A DNA stretch of 33,205 bases from an uncultured Lachnospiraceae bacterium (GTDB lineage: Bacteria > Bacillota > Clostridia > Lachnospirales > Lachnospiraceae), in NCBI GenBank assembly GCA_910586605.1, contig CAJUJR010000021.1, positions 1 to 33,205 of the forward strand. Reading direction: 5' to 3'. The translations under genes and the position numbers were made by a program. Position 1 is the stretch's first letter; every line of letters begins with the position of its first letter. The notes beneath the pieces were generated by a model that was not told where the DNA came from, did not search any database, and saw only the letters and a list, made by a program, of their open reading frames with translations. Of this stretch, positions 7,370-15,558 are shown piece by piece.

Positions 7370-8218
7370 ATGCAATTTCAGTGGTATCCTGGGCATATGA
7401 CAAAAGCAAAACGTGCAATGCAGGAGGATTTGAAGTTAATAGATGTCATTGTGGAGTTAGTCGATGCAAGGGTGCCGCTAAGCAGCAAGAATCCAGATAT
7501 TGACCAGATGGCAAATGGAAAGTCCCGTGTAATCCTGCTGAATAAATATGACCTGGCGGATGACAAAAAAACGCAGATGTGGATGGAGTATTATGAGGGA
7601 AAGGGTTATTTTGTAACGAAAGTTAATTCAAAAAATGGGACTGGCGTAAAGGCAGTACAGGATATAATCCGGCAGGCATGCCAGGAGAAAATAGAGCGTG
7701 ACAGGAAACGTGGCATTTTAAACCGCCCTGTCCGCGCTATGATTGTAGGAATCCCTAATGTTGGGAAATCTACGTTTATTAATAGTTTTGCAAAAAAAGC
7801 ATGTACGAAAACGGGCAATAAACCTGGTGTGACCAAGGGGAAACAGTGGATTCGCCTGAATAAAAATGTAGAGCTTTTAGATACGCCGGGAATCCTGTGG
7901 CCGAAGTTTGAGGATCAGAAAACAGGGCTTCGCCTGGCATATATTGGTTCTATTAAGGATGAATTGTTTAATATATATGAATTAAGCTTATTATTATTAG
8001 AATATCTGCACGGCTATTATCCTGGGGCGGTTTCTTCCTTTTATCAAATTGAAAAGGAAGAGGATTGTGCAAAGCAGCTAGAGCTGATTGCAATCAGAAG
8101 GGGATGTATGAAAGCAGGCGGGCTTTATGATGTGGATAAGGCAGCTAAATGCCTGGTGGATGATTTCCGCGCTGGGAAACTAGGGAAAATTAGCCTGGAA
8201 ACCCCAGAGAGTGTTTAA
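7370..8218 (+). CDS. rbgA: Ribosome biogenesis GTPase RbgA (YlqF)
   Basis: A 282-residue circularly permuted GTPase that acts in late assembly of the 50S ribosomal subunit. The motif order G4-G1-G3 is visible: NKYD at 58-61, GIPNVGKST near 127-135 and DTPG near 173. The N-terminal QWYPGHMTKAKR is a hallmark of the family. The C-terminal RNA-binding region is complete. The start has AGAGGTGG upstream. The last codons and the stop lie inside the repeat that begins at 8208. Association with rnhB and a signal peptidase gene is a common Firmicutes arrangement. Confidence 0.95.
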   Translation: MQFQWYPGHMTKAKRAMQEDLKLIDVIVELVDARVPLSSKNPDIDQMANGKSRVILLNKYDLADDKKTQMWMEYYEGKGYFVTKVNSKNGTGVKAVQDIIRQACQEKIERDRKRGILNRPVRAMIVGIPNVGKSTFINSFAKKACTKTGNKPGVTKGKQWIRLNKNVELLDTPGILWPKFEDQKTGLRLAYIGSIKDELFNIYELSLLLLEYLHGYYPGAVSSFYQIEKEEDCAKQLELIAIRRGCMKAGGLYDVDKAAKCLVDDFRAGKLGKISLETPESV

Positions 8219-8280
8219 AAATTTATTCTCATGAAGTGTGGGCCGCATCTTATAAAATGCAATTTTCAAACACGCTCTAG
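8208..8280. repeat. Imperfect palindromic repeat overlapping the rbgA stop codon
   Basis: AGAGTGTTTAAAAATT (8208-8223) is an imperfect inverted match (two-base gap) of 8261-8278. The reverse complement of 8260-8280 matches 29445-29465 at 20 of 21 positions, sharing GCGTGTTTGAAAATTG. An internal GCATCTTA/TAAAATGC stem lies at 8245-8260. The stop codon of rbgA lies within the left arm. Confidence 0.65.
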
Positions 8281-8299
8281 AGCAGGAATGAGGATTTGT

Positions 8300-9052
8300 A
8301 TGTATGATAAAGAAGAGGTAGAAGACAGCCTGGAGTTTTGCAGGATCGCAAAACAATATTATGGTAATGAAGCAAATGAAGAGGAAGCAGGGGAAGAAGC
8401 CGCAAGGAAGAAGTCTGCTTCCTCGCTTAGGATGTTGGACAATGGCTTTTCCAATCCCAATACAGAGGATTGGAGCCGCCCAACTTCAGAAAGTACAGGG
8501 CTCCGTCTGGTAAATAATATCCTGGTTCTTGGAGCCTGTATTTTTCTTGCTTATTTTATTGCATCGGCTGTAACACGTTATGTTGCCCATCAAACATGGG
8601 TTGAGGGGGATTCAATGGAACCAACCCTGTCAGATGGGGATTCTATTATTATACAAAAAGTCAGTTATTATTTTGGAAACCCAAAGCGGTATGATGTGGT
8701 TGTTTTTCCAATTACAGGGATGGATTCCTCCGGCAAAAATGTCGATACTTATTATGTAAAGCGTGTAGTTGGCCTTCCAGGTGAAACGGTACAGATTAAA
8801 AATGGAAAAGTTTATATTAATGGTAAGCCGCTAGAAGATGATAAATATTGCCTGTCTGAAATATTGGACGGCGGCAATGCGGCAATCCCGATTACATTGA
8901 AAGATGATGAATATTTTGTCCTGGGGGATAACCGAAATATGAGTACAGACAGCCGTAGTGATTTTGTAGGGCTGGTGCATAGAAAAGATATAATCGGGGA
9001 GGTATTAATGCGTATTTGGCCATTTTCCCATTTTGGGCTGATTCCGGGATAA
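8300..9052 (+). CDS. lepB: Signal peptidase I, catalytically intact
   Basis: A 250-residue type I signal peptidase that cleaves signal peptides from exported preproteins at the outer face of the membrane. It has an acidic N-terminal cytoplasmic extension of about 60 residues, one membrane segment (about 72-92) and the S26 boxes: GDSMEPTL with the nucleophile Ser105, YVKRVVGLPG with the general base Lys154, and GDNRNMSTDSR. The start is placed at ATG 8300 because GAGG lies six bases upstream. ATGs at 8231 and 8288 are in frame, but the first lies in a repeat and neither has a well-spaced ribosome binding site. It is the active counterpart of the Ser/Lys-less paralogue at 6626-7267. Confidence 0.93.
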   Translation: MYDKEEVEDSLEFCRIAKQYYGNEANEEEAGEEAARKKSASSLRMLDNGFSNPNTEDWSRPTSESTGLRLVNNILVLGACIFLAYFIASAVTRYVAHQTWVEGDSMEPTLSDGDSIIIQKVSYYFGNPKRYDVVVFPITGMDSSGKNVDTYYVKRVVGLPGETVQIKNGKVYINGKPLEDDKYCLSEILDGGNAAIPITLKDDEYFVLGDNRNMSTDSRSDFVGLVHRKDIIGEVLMRIWPFSHFGLIPG

Positions 9053-9076
9053 CACAAGATTGATTGGAGAGTCGAC

Positions 9077-9838
9077 ATGGCAAAGGCAATAAATGAAATT
9101 AAGGCAGAACTGGAGCAGGCCTCCTGGGAACAAAGGAAGCTGCTTTTATCAGAGTATGGAAAAGATTCCCGTAAAGGCGTGCAGAATCTGGTTATCCAGT
9201 ACCGCAAGCGTGCAAAGGCGCTGTTCCAGGAACTAGAACGGCTGGATGGGATGCGTGTTTTTGAGAAAAAATATAGCTCGCAATACCTACAGATTTGCGG
9301 GATTGATGAAGCTGGCAGGGGGCCGCTCGCCGGGCCGGTGGTAGCAGGAGCTTGCATTTTGCCGGGAAATGCCCAGATTCTGTACCTGAATGATTCCAAA
9401 AAGCTAAGCGCTAAAAAAAGGGAACTGTTATATGATGAAATCTGTGAAAAGGCGGTTGCATACAGCATAGGAATTGCATCCCCACAGAGGATTGATGAAA
9501 TTAATATTTTACAGGCGACATATGAGGCGATGCAGCAGGCAATTGCAGGTTTGCATGTAACGCCTGATTTACTGTTAGTGGATGCAGTGAGGATTCCTAA
9601 TGTGCCGATGAAACAGGTTGGAATCGTGCAAGGGGATGCAAGGAGTGTTTCGATTGCTGCCGCCAGCATTTTGGCGAAAGTTACGAGGGACAGGATGATG
9701 CTTGAGTTGGATTCTGCTTATCCAGAATATGGTTTTGCGAAACATAAAGGGTATGGTTCTGCAATGCATATCCAGGCAATTAAGGAATATGGGCCGTCTC
9801 CTATCCACAGGAAGACATTTATTAAAAATTTTGTATAG
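9077..9838 (+). CDS. rnhB: Ribonuclease HII
   Basis: A 253-residue endonuclease that removes RNA from RNA-DNA hybrids, including single ribonucleotides in DNA. The catalytic GIDEAGRGPLAGPVV gives Asp77 and Glu78, LLLVDAV supplies the next acidic residue near 169, and SIAAASILAKVTRD the last. The N-terminal 70 residues are a helical extension found in Firmicutes RnhB. GGAGAG precedes the ATG. The gene follows lepB by 24 bases in the same run. Confidence 0.95.
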   Translation: MAKAINEIKAELEQASWEQRKLLLSEYGKDSRKGVQNLVIQYRKRAKALFQELERLDGMRVFEKKYSSQYLQICGIDEAGRGPLAGPVVAGACILPGNAQILYLNDSKKLSAKKRELLYDEICEKAVAYSIGIASPQRIDEINILQATYEAMQQAIAGLHVTPDLLLVDAVRIPNVPMKQVGIVQGDARSVSIAAASILAKVTRDRMMLELDSAYPEYGFAKHKGYGSAMHIQAIKEYGPSPIHRKTFIKNFV

Positions 9839-9882
9839 CGCTGCTACGGATAATGCAGTCTATTGGGAAAGGGGGTATTCCT

Positions 9883-10242
9883 ATGGGTGATACAGGAAAG
9901 AACAGCCGTGGGCATGGCGGGGAAAATCCAGATATGGAAAAATCAGCAATTGCACTGGAATATGAAACAGGGGATGTTGCCCCAAAGGTAATTGCAAGCG
10001 GTAAGGGCTATCTTGCTGAAAAAATTATTTCAGCCGCTGGTGAACATGATATTCCAGTGCATAAGGATGCCAAGCTGGCAAAAAACCTGGCAGAGCTGGA
10101 AATTGGTGAATATATCCCCAAAGAGCTGTACCAGGTTGTTGCCGAAGTCCTTGTCTATGTAGATGCCATGGATAAGATTAAAGGCAAGGTAATGAATAAA
10201 GCCCAGAACTTAAATAGCGCAAATAAGCATAAGAAGCTTTAG
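9883..10242 (+). CDS. Orphan FlhB/YscU C-terminal domain protein (YlqH-like)
   Basis: A 119-residue soluble protein matching the cytoplasmic C-terminal domain of the flagellar/type III export switch FlhB: an AIALEY strand, APKVIASGKGYLAEKI, then HDIPVHKDAKLAKNL, EIGEYIPKELYQVVAEVL. The membrane part of FlhB is absent, and the self-cleavage NPTH motif that would precede the AIALEY strand is not present. Such orphans (YlqH in Bacillus subtilis) commonly lie beside rnhB and rbgA, as here; their role is unknown. ATG 9883 is preceded by AAAGGGGG; an upstream in-frame ATG at 9853 is less likely. The 3' end overlaps the convergent glycosyltransferase gene by 33 bases. Confidence 0.82.
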   Translation: MGDTGKNSRGHGGENPDMEKSAIALEYETGDVAPKVIASGKGYLAEKIISAAGEHDIPVHKDAKLAKNLAELEIGEYIPKELYQVVAEVLVYVDAMDKIKGKVMNKAQNLNSANKHKKL

Positions 10243-11133
10243 GTTTATTGGCAGATACCGGTTTTTGAGTGCTAAAGACCGGTTTTTTCTGATATTTTTC
10301 TGTAATTCTTTCCGAATCATATCTGCTTTTGGATTCCTTTTCATTAATTTTAAATGGACATAGCAATATAGCATTGTTTTGAAATACTTAAATTCTGCGC
10401 ACTCTGTTAATTCTGGTTTCTTTTTCTTAATAAAGGTAAGGTTTTCTGCGCTGTTATAATAATAGTCCATATTCCGTAAGGAAAAATGCGAAGTTGTAAT
10501 ACTGTTTTTCCTGATACGGTAATAGTAAGTATCCTGATTTAAAAATACAATTTTATTGCATTTTGCATAGGCTCGGAGTGCAATGAATTCATCATCATTT
10601 ATGCGGTCTGCTGGGAAACGGAGTTTTTCAAATATTTTTCTTTTATAAAGCCTGTTCCAGATGGCAGAACCTGTTAATAGTGTATTTTTTATAGTCTCTT
10701 CAGGAGTTTCACACCGTACAGCCTGTGCAGGGCTTTTCTGAGGCCTAAGGGTACCTTTTTTGTCTATAACATGAATACATTTCCCAACAGCACAATCTGC
10801 GTCATAGCGTTTCATTCCCTGGTACAAAACCTGATATGCATTTTTGGTAATCCAGTCGTCGCTGTCGATAAAACTAATATATTCTCCGCTGGCATATTCA
10901 AGTCCTGTATTACGGGCGCTGGAAACTCCTTCATTCTTTTTGTGGATAACACGGATACGGTTGTCTTTTTTAGCATAGGCTTCACATATTTTCCCGCATT
11001 TGTCCGGGGAACCATCATCTACAAGGATGATTTCAAGGTTATGGTATGTCTGCTGCAGTACGCTTTCAATACATTTTGGCAAATATTCCTGTACTTTATA
11101 GATTGGAATAATAACGCTGATTTTTTCATTCAT
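10210..11133 (-). CDS. Family 2 glycosyltransferase (A)
   Basis: A 307-residue GT-A-fold inverting glycosyltransferase, probably adding a sugar to a lipid-linked surface glycan at the inner membrane face. It opens with KISVIIPIYKVQEYLPKCIESV, carries the nucleotide-binding LVDDGSPDKCG and the metal-binding FIDSDDW, then a variable acceptor half. The start is placed at 11133, giving MNEKISVI, with AAAGGA upstream; an in-frame ATG at 11157 exists. It is the last gene of the minus-strand glycan genes and reads through the terminator of the opposite strand, overlapping the FlhB-like gene by 33 bases. The sugar is unknown. Confidence 0.88.
   Translation of the reverse strand: MNEKISVIIPIYKVQEYLPKCIESVLQQTYHNLEIILVDDGSPDKCGKICEAYAKKDNRIRVIHKKNEGVSSARNTGLEYASGEYISFIDSDDWITKNAYQVLYQGMKRYDADCAVGKCIHVIDKKGTLRPQKSPAQAVRCETPEETIKNTLLTGSAIWNRLYKRKIFEKLRFPADRINDDEFIALRAYAKCNKIVFLNQDTYYYRIRKNSITTSHFSLRNMDYYYNSAENLTFIKKKKPELTECAEFKYFKTMLYCYVHLKLMKRNPKADMIRKELQKNIRKNRSLALKNRYLPINLKLLMLICAI
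10258..10288 (+). terminator. Rho-independent terminator ending the mecA-to-flhB-like run
   Basis: CCGGTTTTT (10258-10266) pairs with AAAGACCGG (10274-10282, one G-T pair) across a seven-base loop and is followed by six T residues. It lies inside the coding sequence of the convergent minus-strand glycosyltransferase. Confidence 0.85.
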
Positions 11134-11178
11134 AAGTATCTCATCCTTTCTTTGCATGAATTAAAAGCAACGGAAATG

Positions 11179-12267
11179 TTACTGTGTTTTCTTTGTGGTA
11201 CTTTTGTACCTTGCTTTGGTAATCTTTTCGTCAATCTGCAGTTTGCGGAGCAGTGCAATTCCACATGCAAGCGGCCAGTATAGATGCAGCATAAAGAAGA
11301 TGGCTGCAGTACGGATAACAAGCTTCCAGGTGATGGGGCTGATTTTTCTGACATAGTTCCCTTTTGCAAGCGCTGCCATTGCTTTTTTTACAAATGGTTG
11401 TTTGCCATATTGTTTTAACATCTTTACGGAAGAGCAGATGCCGTGTTTTTTATATTGCAGTTCCTGTTTTACCAGGAAAAAGCTTCCGAAAAAGATATGG
11501 AATGCCATCAGATCCCCATAGTTGCCTGCTATATGGCGTCCCTTTAAAAATTTCTGGAAATCCGAGGCAATGGATATCCAGACAGGCATAAAATTTTCTT
11601 TATAGCGGAATGTAACGGAGTCTTCATTGACGCGGTATAAATAAACGCTTTCCGATATAAAGGCATATACCGGGCTGTAGGCGCAGCATTCCATGTTATG
11701 TGCTTTATCCTGTGTAAAAGGGTAAGCGCGGCACTTTAGGCGATGTTTTTTAAGGAAACTTTTCCGGTATAGTTTTCCCCAGTTATAGGCCAGATGGCCA
11801 TACATAAAAAAGCCTTTAAAGCGGAAATCTATTGTTTTGGTATAATTCCCATCTTGTAAATGATGAAAATTGGCTTCGCTTATTGTTTTGCCATGAAAGC
11901 GGCGGAAGCTGCCGGTAACAATGTCAGCATTTTTTGCCTCTGCCTTTGCGGCTAGCTGGCTGATGGCATGTTTTCCGTCAATACAATCGTCAGAATCCAG
12001 GAAAAATATATATTTTCCAGAGGATGCGTCCACCCCTGTATTCCGGGATATGCCAAGCCCTGAATTTTTCTGGTGGACTGATTGTATATTTGGATACTGT
12101 CTGGCGTACCAGTCGCATAAGGCGGGGCAGTTATCTGGGGAACCATCGTCTACTAAAATAATTTCTATTGCAGGATAATCCTGTTTTAAAATGCTGTCAA
12201 TGCATTCCTTTAAATATTGTTCTGTCTTATAAACAGGGACAATAATACTGACTGTTGGTTTTTTCAT
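11179..12267 (-). CDS. Family 2 glycosyltransferase (B)
   Basis: A 362-residue GT-A-fold glycosyltransferase similar in its first 110 residues to the neighbouring enzyme A: TVSIIVPVYKTEQYLKECID, LVDDGSPDNCPALC and FLDSDDCIDG. The longer C-terminal half is divergent and ends with a hydrophobic stretch near residues 320-345 that could sit at the membrane. It is separated by 45 bases from enzyme A and probably co-transcribed. A promoter on its strand at 12305-12333 fits a start at 12267, although the AGGAG is rather distant from the ATG. Donor and acceptor cannot be read from sequence. Confidence 0.88.
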   Translation of the reverse strand: MKKPTVSIIVPVYKTEQYLKECIDSILKQDYPAIEIILVDDGSPDNCPALCDWYARQYPNIQSVHQKNSGLGISRNTGVDASSGKYIFFLDSDDCIDGKHAISQLAAKAEAKNADIVTGSFRRFHGKTISEANFHHLQDGNYTKTIDFRFKGFFMYGHLAYNWGKLYRKSFLKKHRLKCRAYPFTQDKAHNMECCAYSPVYAFISESVYLYRVNEDSVTFRYKENFMPVWISIASDFQKFLKGRHIAGNYGDLMAFHIFFGSFFLVKQELQYKKHGICSSVKMLKQYGKQPFVKKAMAALAKGNYVRKISPITWKLVIRTAAIFFMLHLYWPLACGIALLRKLQIDEKITKARYKSTTKKTQ

Positions 12268-12271
12268 GTTC

Positions 12272-12300
12272 TTGCCAAATTTTCTCCTATTCTTTATAAT
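12272..12300 (+). promoter_or_regulatory. Plus-strand promoter for the lone glycan gene
   Basis: TTGCCA (12272-12277) and a perfect TATAAT (12295-12300) are 17 bases apart. Initiation near 12307 would run through the opposing promoter at 12305-12333 towards the start codon at 12373. Confidence 0.6.
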
Positions 12301-12304
12301 ATTA

Positions 12305-12333
12305 ATTGTAACAGCCCGATATCAGTTTTTCAA
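12305..12333 (-). promoter_or_regulatory. Minus-strand promoter for glycosyltransferases B and A
   Basis: On the minus strand TTGAAA (12333-12328) and TACAAT (12310-12305) are separated by 17 bases. Initiation near 12298 would fall inside the plus-strand promoter's -10 element, so the two promoters face each other. Confidence 0.6.
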
Positions 12334-12372
12334 TATGCCACTACGATTTGGTGCGCAGAAATGAGGTTCCGT

Positions 12373-13332
12373 ATGAAAAAAGATACCATTTTGATTTTTC
12401 AGCAGCCAGAACTGTATTTTTTCCCTAACTTAAAGGATATAGTATTTCCGCCATTTGGCGTCCCGCAAAAAAGTTTCCGCTACTTAGTATATAAAGCCCT
12501 ATATCTTTTGCGTATCCCTGCCTGCTCTGTATTCTGGGGCGACTGGAAAAAGCATATAAAAAGGGCAAAGCAGGTGATTATTTTTGACTATGGGTATCAG
12601 GCAGGCATGGAAAACTATATTAGAAAAGTCAATCCTTCCTGCGAGGTTTTTTTGTTTATCTGGAATTTTATCGACAGGAAACACAAAAACTATAAGCAGT
12701 TTACAGATAAAAATGCAATTTATTCTACTGACAGGGGCTGCTGCAGGGCATACCATTTTAAATATAACCATATGTTTTACCTGCGTTCCTGTTATCAGCC
12801 GTATGCTGCACAATTTAAAAGCAGACTGTTTTTTCTTGGCGCAGATAAGGGACGTGTTATGTACCTTTCTGCTTTAAAAAGGAAGCTGGAAAAGTGCAGC
12901 CTGGACTGCGATATCCGTGTTGTTGTAAAGTCTGGGAAATATTTTAAAAATCCTATGCTTTCCGGCATTGTGACAAAGACTCCCTTATGTTATCAAGATT
13001 ACTGTAAGGAACTAAAACATTCCGGCGTCCTTTTGGATATTAACCAGAAAGGGCAATCTGCGCTTACTATGCGGGTGATGGAAGCGATTTATTTTTCCAA
13101 AAAGCTGATTACAAACAACCAGGATATTGTCCATTATAATTTTTATAATGAAAGTAATATTTACCTGCTGCCAAAAAAGGTTTCCCAAATTTCGGAAGAG
13201 GATATCAGGCGTTTCCTGGATAAGCCATTTCTTCCTTATCCAGAAGAAATTCTGTCATATTATGATTTTGGGCACTGGAAAAAGCAGTTTAGCGCAAAAG
13301 GGAGCAAAGCACCTCATTCCAGTTCTTTATAA
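12373..13332 (+). CDS. Putative surface-glycan glycosyltransferase of unknown family
   Basis: A 319-residue soluble-looking protein that I cannot place in a named family with confidence. The region LLDINQKGQSALTMRVMEAI followed by FSKKLITNN resembles the C-terminal donor-binding half of GT-B-fold enzymes found in polysaccharide loci; the N-terminal half contains FDYGYQAGMENYI and HFKYNHMFY. The start is ATG 12373, six bases after GAGG; an earlier in-frame ATG at 12361 is less well placed. It is the only plus-strand gene in the glycan locus and its end overlaps the convergent glycosyltransferase gene by 44 bases. A glycan-assembly role is inferred from context and the C-terminal motif. Confidence 0.65.
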   Translation: MKKDTILIFQQPELYFFPNLKDIVFPPFGVPQKSFRYLVYKALYLLRIPACSVFWGDWKKHIKRAKQVIIFDYGYQAGMENYIRKVNPSCEVFLFIWNFIDRKHKNYKQFTDKNAIYSTDRGCCRAYHFKYNHMFYLRSCYQPYAAQFKSRLFFLGADKGRVMYLSALKRKLEKCSLDCDIRVVVKSGKYFKNPMLSGIVTKTPLCYQDYCKELKHSGVLLDINQKGQSALTMRVMEAIYFSKKLITNNQDIVHYNFYNESNIYLLPKKVSQISEEDIRRFLDKPFLPYPEEILSYYDFGHWKKQFSAKGSKAPHSSSL

Positions 13333-14374
13333 TATGCTTCATCTGGAATTTTGCTATATTGTCCTGCGCATGGGCGGCAAATTTTTCCCGTAATGGCGTA
13401 TCCTCTATAAGCAGCATTAGTTTTTCTGCCATTTCCTTGCAGTCAAATGGTGGAATTAAGTAGCCGTTCCTGCCATGCTCAATAATTTCATTTGGCCCGG
13501 TTGGGATATCGAAACTGACAATTGGGAGGCAGAATGCTTTTGCTTCCAAAAGGCACATGGGAAGCCCTTCACAGCGGGAGGTCATGACATAAATCTGTGC
13601 CTTTTTTAAATAGTTATTTACATCATCAGCCCTTCCAGTTAGAATCAGTTGTTTTTCGAGATGGTTTTGCTTTATAACGGATTGCAGGAAAGGGTATTCT
13701 TCACCATCACCCACAATAAGCCATTTCCAGCCAGGATATTTTTTCAGGATGGGGACGGCAATTTTTGCAAGGTAATCAATCCCTTTCCTTGGGATTAAAC
13801 GCCCAACGGTTATCAGCCAGGGTTCTTTTTCTTCTGCCGGTATGCCGTCTGTTTCCTGCATAGGGTTATAGATTGCAGAAATGTTTTTCGCCCGTTTTAA
13901 GTAATTGCCATAGGACTTCCTGTCCCCATCTGTCAATGTAACGACATAGTCTGTCCTCTTAACAGAATATTTTAAAATATAACGCCGGTACAGGGATTCC
14001 ATCTCAAAGCCATAGTTAAAATGTTCCCATGAAATAATTTTTGTTTTAAGCCCTTTTGCGGCTGGGATGGAGAGGATATCTAATACAATATCAATATCAA
14101 TAATGATATCAACCGCTTTCTGTTTTAAAAAACGGCGGAGGAGGGGGATTACTTTTAGATAACCAGGCCCTGGGTTTATCCATTTCTTTCCAAGGGCATA
14201 ATGCCTGATATTTTTTTCAAGTGGGAAAAAAGGTTTTTTGGCCTGTTCTGTAAGGCTTAAAAACAGGATTTCGTAGAATCCTTGTTTTGCCAAGGCATTT
14301 GCAATCATCGCAGAGACCCGTTCTGTCCCTCCATTTCTTGTAATGTCGCCAGAAAAAAAACATATTTTTTTCAT
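13289..14374 (-). CDS. Family 4 glycosyltransferase
   Basis: A 361-residue retaining GT-B-fold enzyme. The N-terminal acceptor domain starts MKKICFFSGDITRNGGTERV, with the Gly-rich loop typical of GT4. The C-terminal donor domain begins at WLITVGRLIPRKGID and contains the E-x7-E motif in SRCEGLPMCLLEAKAF, then IVSFDIPTGPNEII. It should transfer a sugar from a nucleotide donor to a growing glycan. It lies 31 bases after the epimerase gene on the same strand. Its 3' end overlaps the plus-strand glycan gene by 44 bases, with no terminator between them. Confidence 0.92.
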   Translation of the reverse strand: MKKICFFSGDITRNGGTERVSAMIANALAKQGFYEILFLSLTEQAKKPFFPLEKNIRHYALGKKWINPGPGYLKVIPLLRRFLKQKAVDIIIDIDIVLDILSIPAAKGLKTKIISWEHFNYGFEMESLYRRYILKYSVKRTDYVVTLTDGDRKSYGNYLKRAKNISAIYNPMQETDGIPAEEKEPWLITVGRLIPRKGIDYLAKIAVPILKKYPGWKWLIVGDGEEYPFLQSVIKQNHLEKQLILTGRADDVNNYLKKAQIYVMTSRCEGLPMCLLEAKAFCLPIVSFDIPTGPNEIIEHGRNGYLIPPFDCKEMAEKLMLLIEDTPLREKFAAHAQDNIAKFQMKHIIKNWNEVLCSLLR

Positions 14375-14405
14375 CGTTCCCTTCTTTCTTATATCGTGGG
14401 TATAG

Positions 14406-15455
14406 TTACTTCAAATAAAAAGATTTATACCATTTTGCATAGTAAGAAAGCCCGTCTTCCAGGCTGGTTTTTGGGTGGAACCCAAAATCTTTTTCTAGTT
14501 CGCTGACATCTGCATAAGTCTGGTATACATCGCCTGGCTGCATTGGGAGAAGTTCCCGTTCCCCTTTTTTGGTAATAATGCCTTCTTCCAGAAGGCAGTT
14601 TTCTAATGTATCAATAAATTCTAAAAGGCTTACTGGGCTGCTGTTCCCAATGTTGTATACTTTATGGCGGACGCCATTTCTGTCTTCTTTTGGGATGCTT
14701 CCTAAAATGTGGGCTGTCCCTTCAATAATGTCGTCAATATAGGTAAAGTCACGGTACATATCACCATAATTAAATATTTTAATTGTTTCCCCTTTTACAA
14801 GCCGGTTGGTAAATCCGAAATATGCCATGTCTGGTCTTCCAAGCGGGCCATATACAGTAAAAAAGCGTAGGCCCGTCAGTGGGATCTGGTAAAGTTTACC
14901 ATAAGAATATGCCAGAAGTTCGTCAGATTTTTTGGTTGCTGCGTACAGGCTTACCGGGCAATCTGTTTTATCTTCAGTAGAATAGGGAACCTTCTGGTTG
15001 CCCCCATAGACGCTGGAGGAACTGGCATAGACAAGGTGTTTTACGCCATCAGAGCCATTGTCGTAGGAGTGGCGACAGGCTTCCAAGATATTAAAAAAGC
15101 CAATAATATTTGATTCAATATAGGCTTCAGGGTTTGTAATAGAATACCGTACGCCTGCCTGTGCTGCAAGGTTTACTACAATTTCTGGCTGATACTCCAT
15201 AAAAACGGAATCTATCAGTTTCTTGTCTGCCAAATTCCCATGGATAAAGCAGAATGTCCCTGTATCTGATTTTTTGGACGTTTCTTCTAGGATGTGCAGC
15301 CGTTCTTTTTTTAGGCTGACATCATAATAATCATTTACGCTGTCAAACCCGACTACTGTTATAGAAGGGTTTTGTTCAATTAGCCGCTTGGATAAGTAAA
15401 ACCCAATAAAACCAGCAGCTCCGGTTACTAAAATGGTTTTTTCATTCATATTCAT
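14406..15455 (-). CDS. UDP-glucuronate 4-epimerase-like SDR enzyme
   Basis: A 349-residue extended short-chain dehydrogenase/reductase. The NAD-binding GAAGFIGFYL is near the N terminus, the catalytic YAATK near the middle, and RFFTVYGPLGRPDMA further on. VGFDSVNDYYDVSLKKERL and FNYGDMYRDFTYIDDI are characteristic of the CapI/GAE type that converts UDP-glucuronate to UDP-galacturonate. The glycan is therefore predicted to contain a uronic acid; this is inference from the family. Starts at 15455 (MNMNEK) and 15449 (MNEK) are both possible, and a TTG at 15467 is less likely. Two hairpins lie between it and the upstream flippase gene. Confidence 0.88.
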   Translation of the reverse strand: MNMNEKTILVTGAAGFIGFYLSKRLIEQNPSITVVGFDSVNDYYDVSLKKERLHILEETSKKSDTGTFCFIHGNLADKKLIDSVFMEYQPEIVVNLAAQAGVRYSITNPEAYIESNIIGFFNILEACRHSYDNGSDGVKHLVYASSSSVYGGNQKVPYSTEDKTDCPVSLYAATKKSDELLAYSYGKLYQIPLTGLRFFTVYGPLGRPDMAYFGFTNRLVKGETIKIFNYGDMYRDFTYIDDIIEGTAHILGSIPKEDRNGVRHKVYNIGNSSPVSLLEFIDTLENCLLEEGIITKKGERELLPMQPGDVYQTYADVSELEKDFGFHPKTSLEDGLSYYAKWYKSFYLK

Positions 15456-15467
15456 ATTTTGCACCAA

Positions 15468-15535
15468 GCCTCAAGTGAAAATGCTTGCATTTTCCTTTGA
15501 GGCGCAAACACAAAGGGTGGTAGATATGTGTTTGC
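15468..15535. repeat. Two adjacent hairpins between flippase and epimerase genes
   Basis: Bases 15468-15484 (GCCTCAAGTGAAAATGC) pair with 15487-15503 with two mismatches and a two-base loop. Immediately next to it GCAAACACA (15504-15512) pairs perfectly with 15527-15535. Neither is followed by a T tract on the minus strand, so transcript processing or stability is more likely than termination. They could also be remnants of an inserted repeat. Confidence 0.7.
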
Positions 15536-15558
15536 ATAATTGTCCTTTCTTTTTTCTT

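Noticed and set aside
8812..9669. Open minus-strand frame of 285 codons
   Set aside because: It lies wholly opposite lepB and rnhB, both well supported, and its translation is low in charged residues with no domain.
10771..11283. Open plus-strand frame of 170 codons in the glycan locus
   Set aside because: It is opposite conserved GT2 motifs of both glycosyltransferases and spans the gap between them; it has no ribosome binding site of note.
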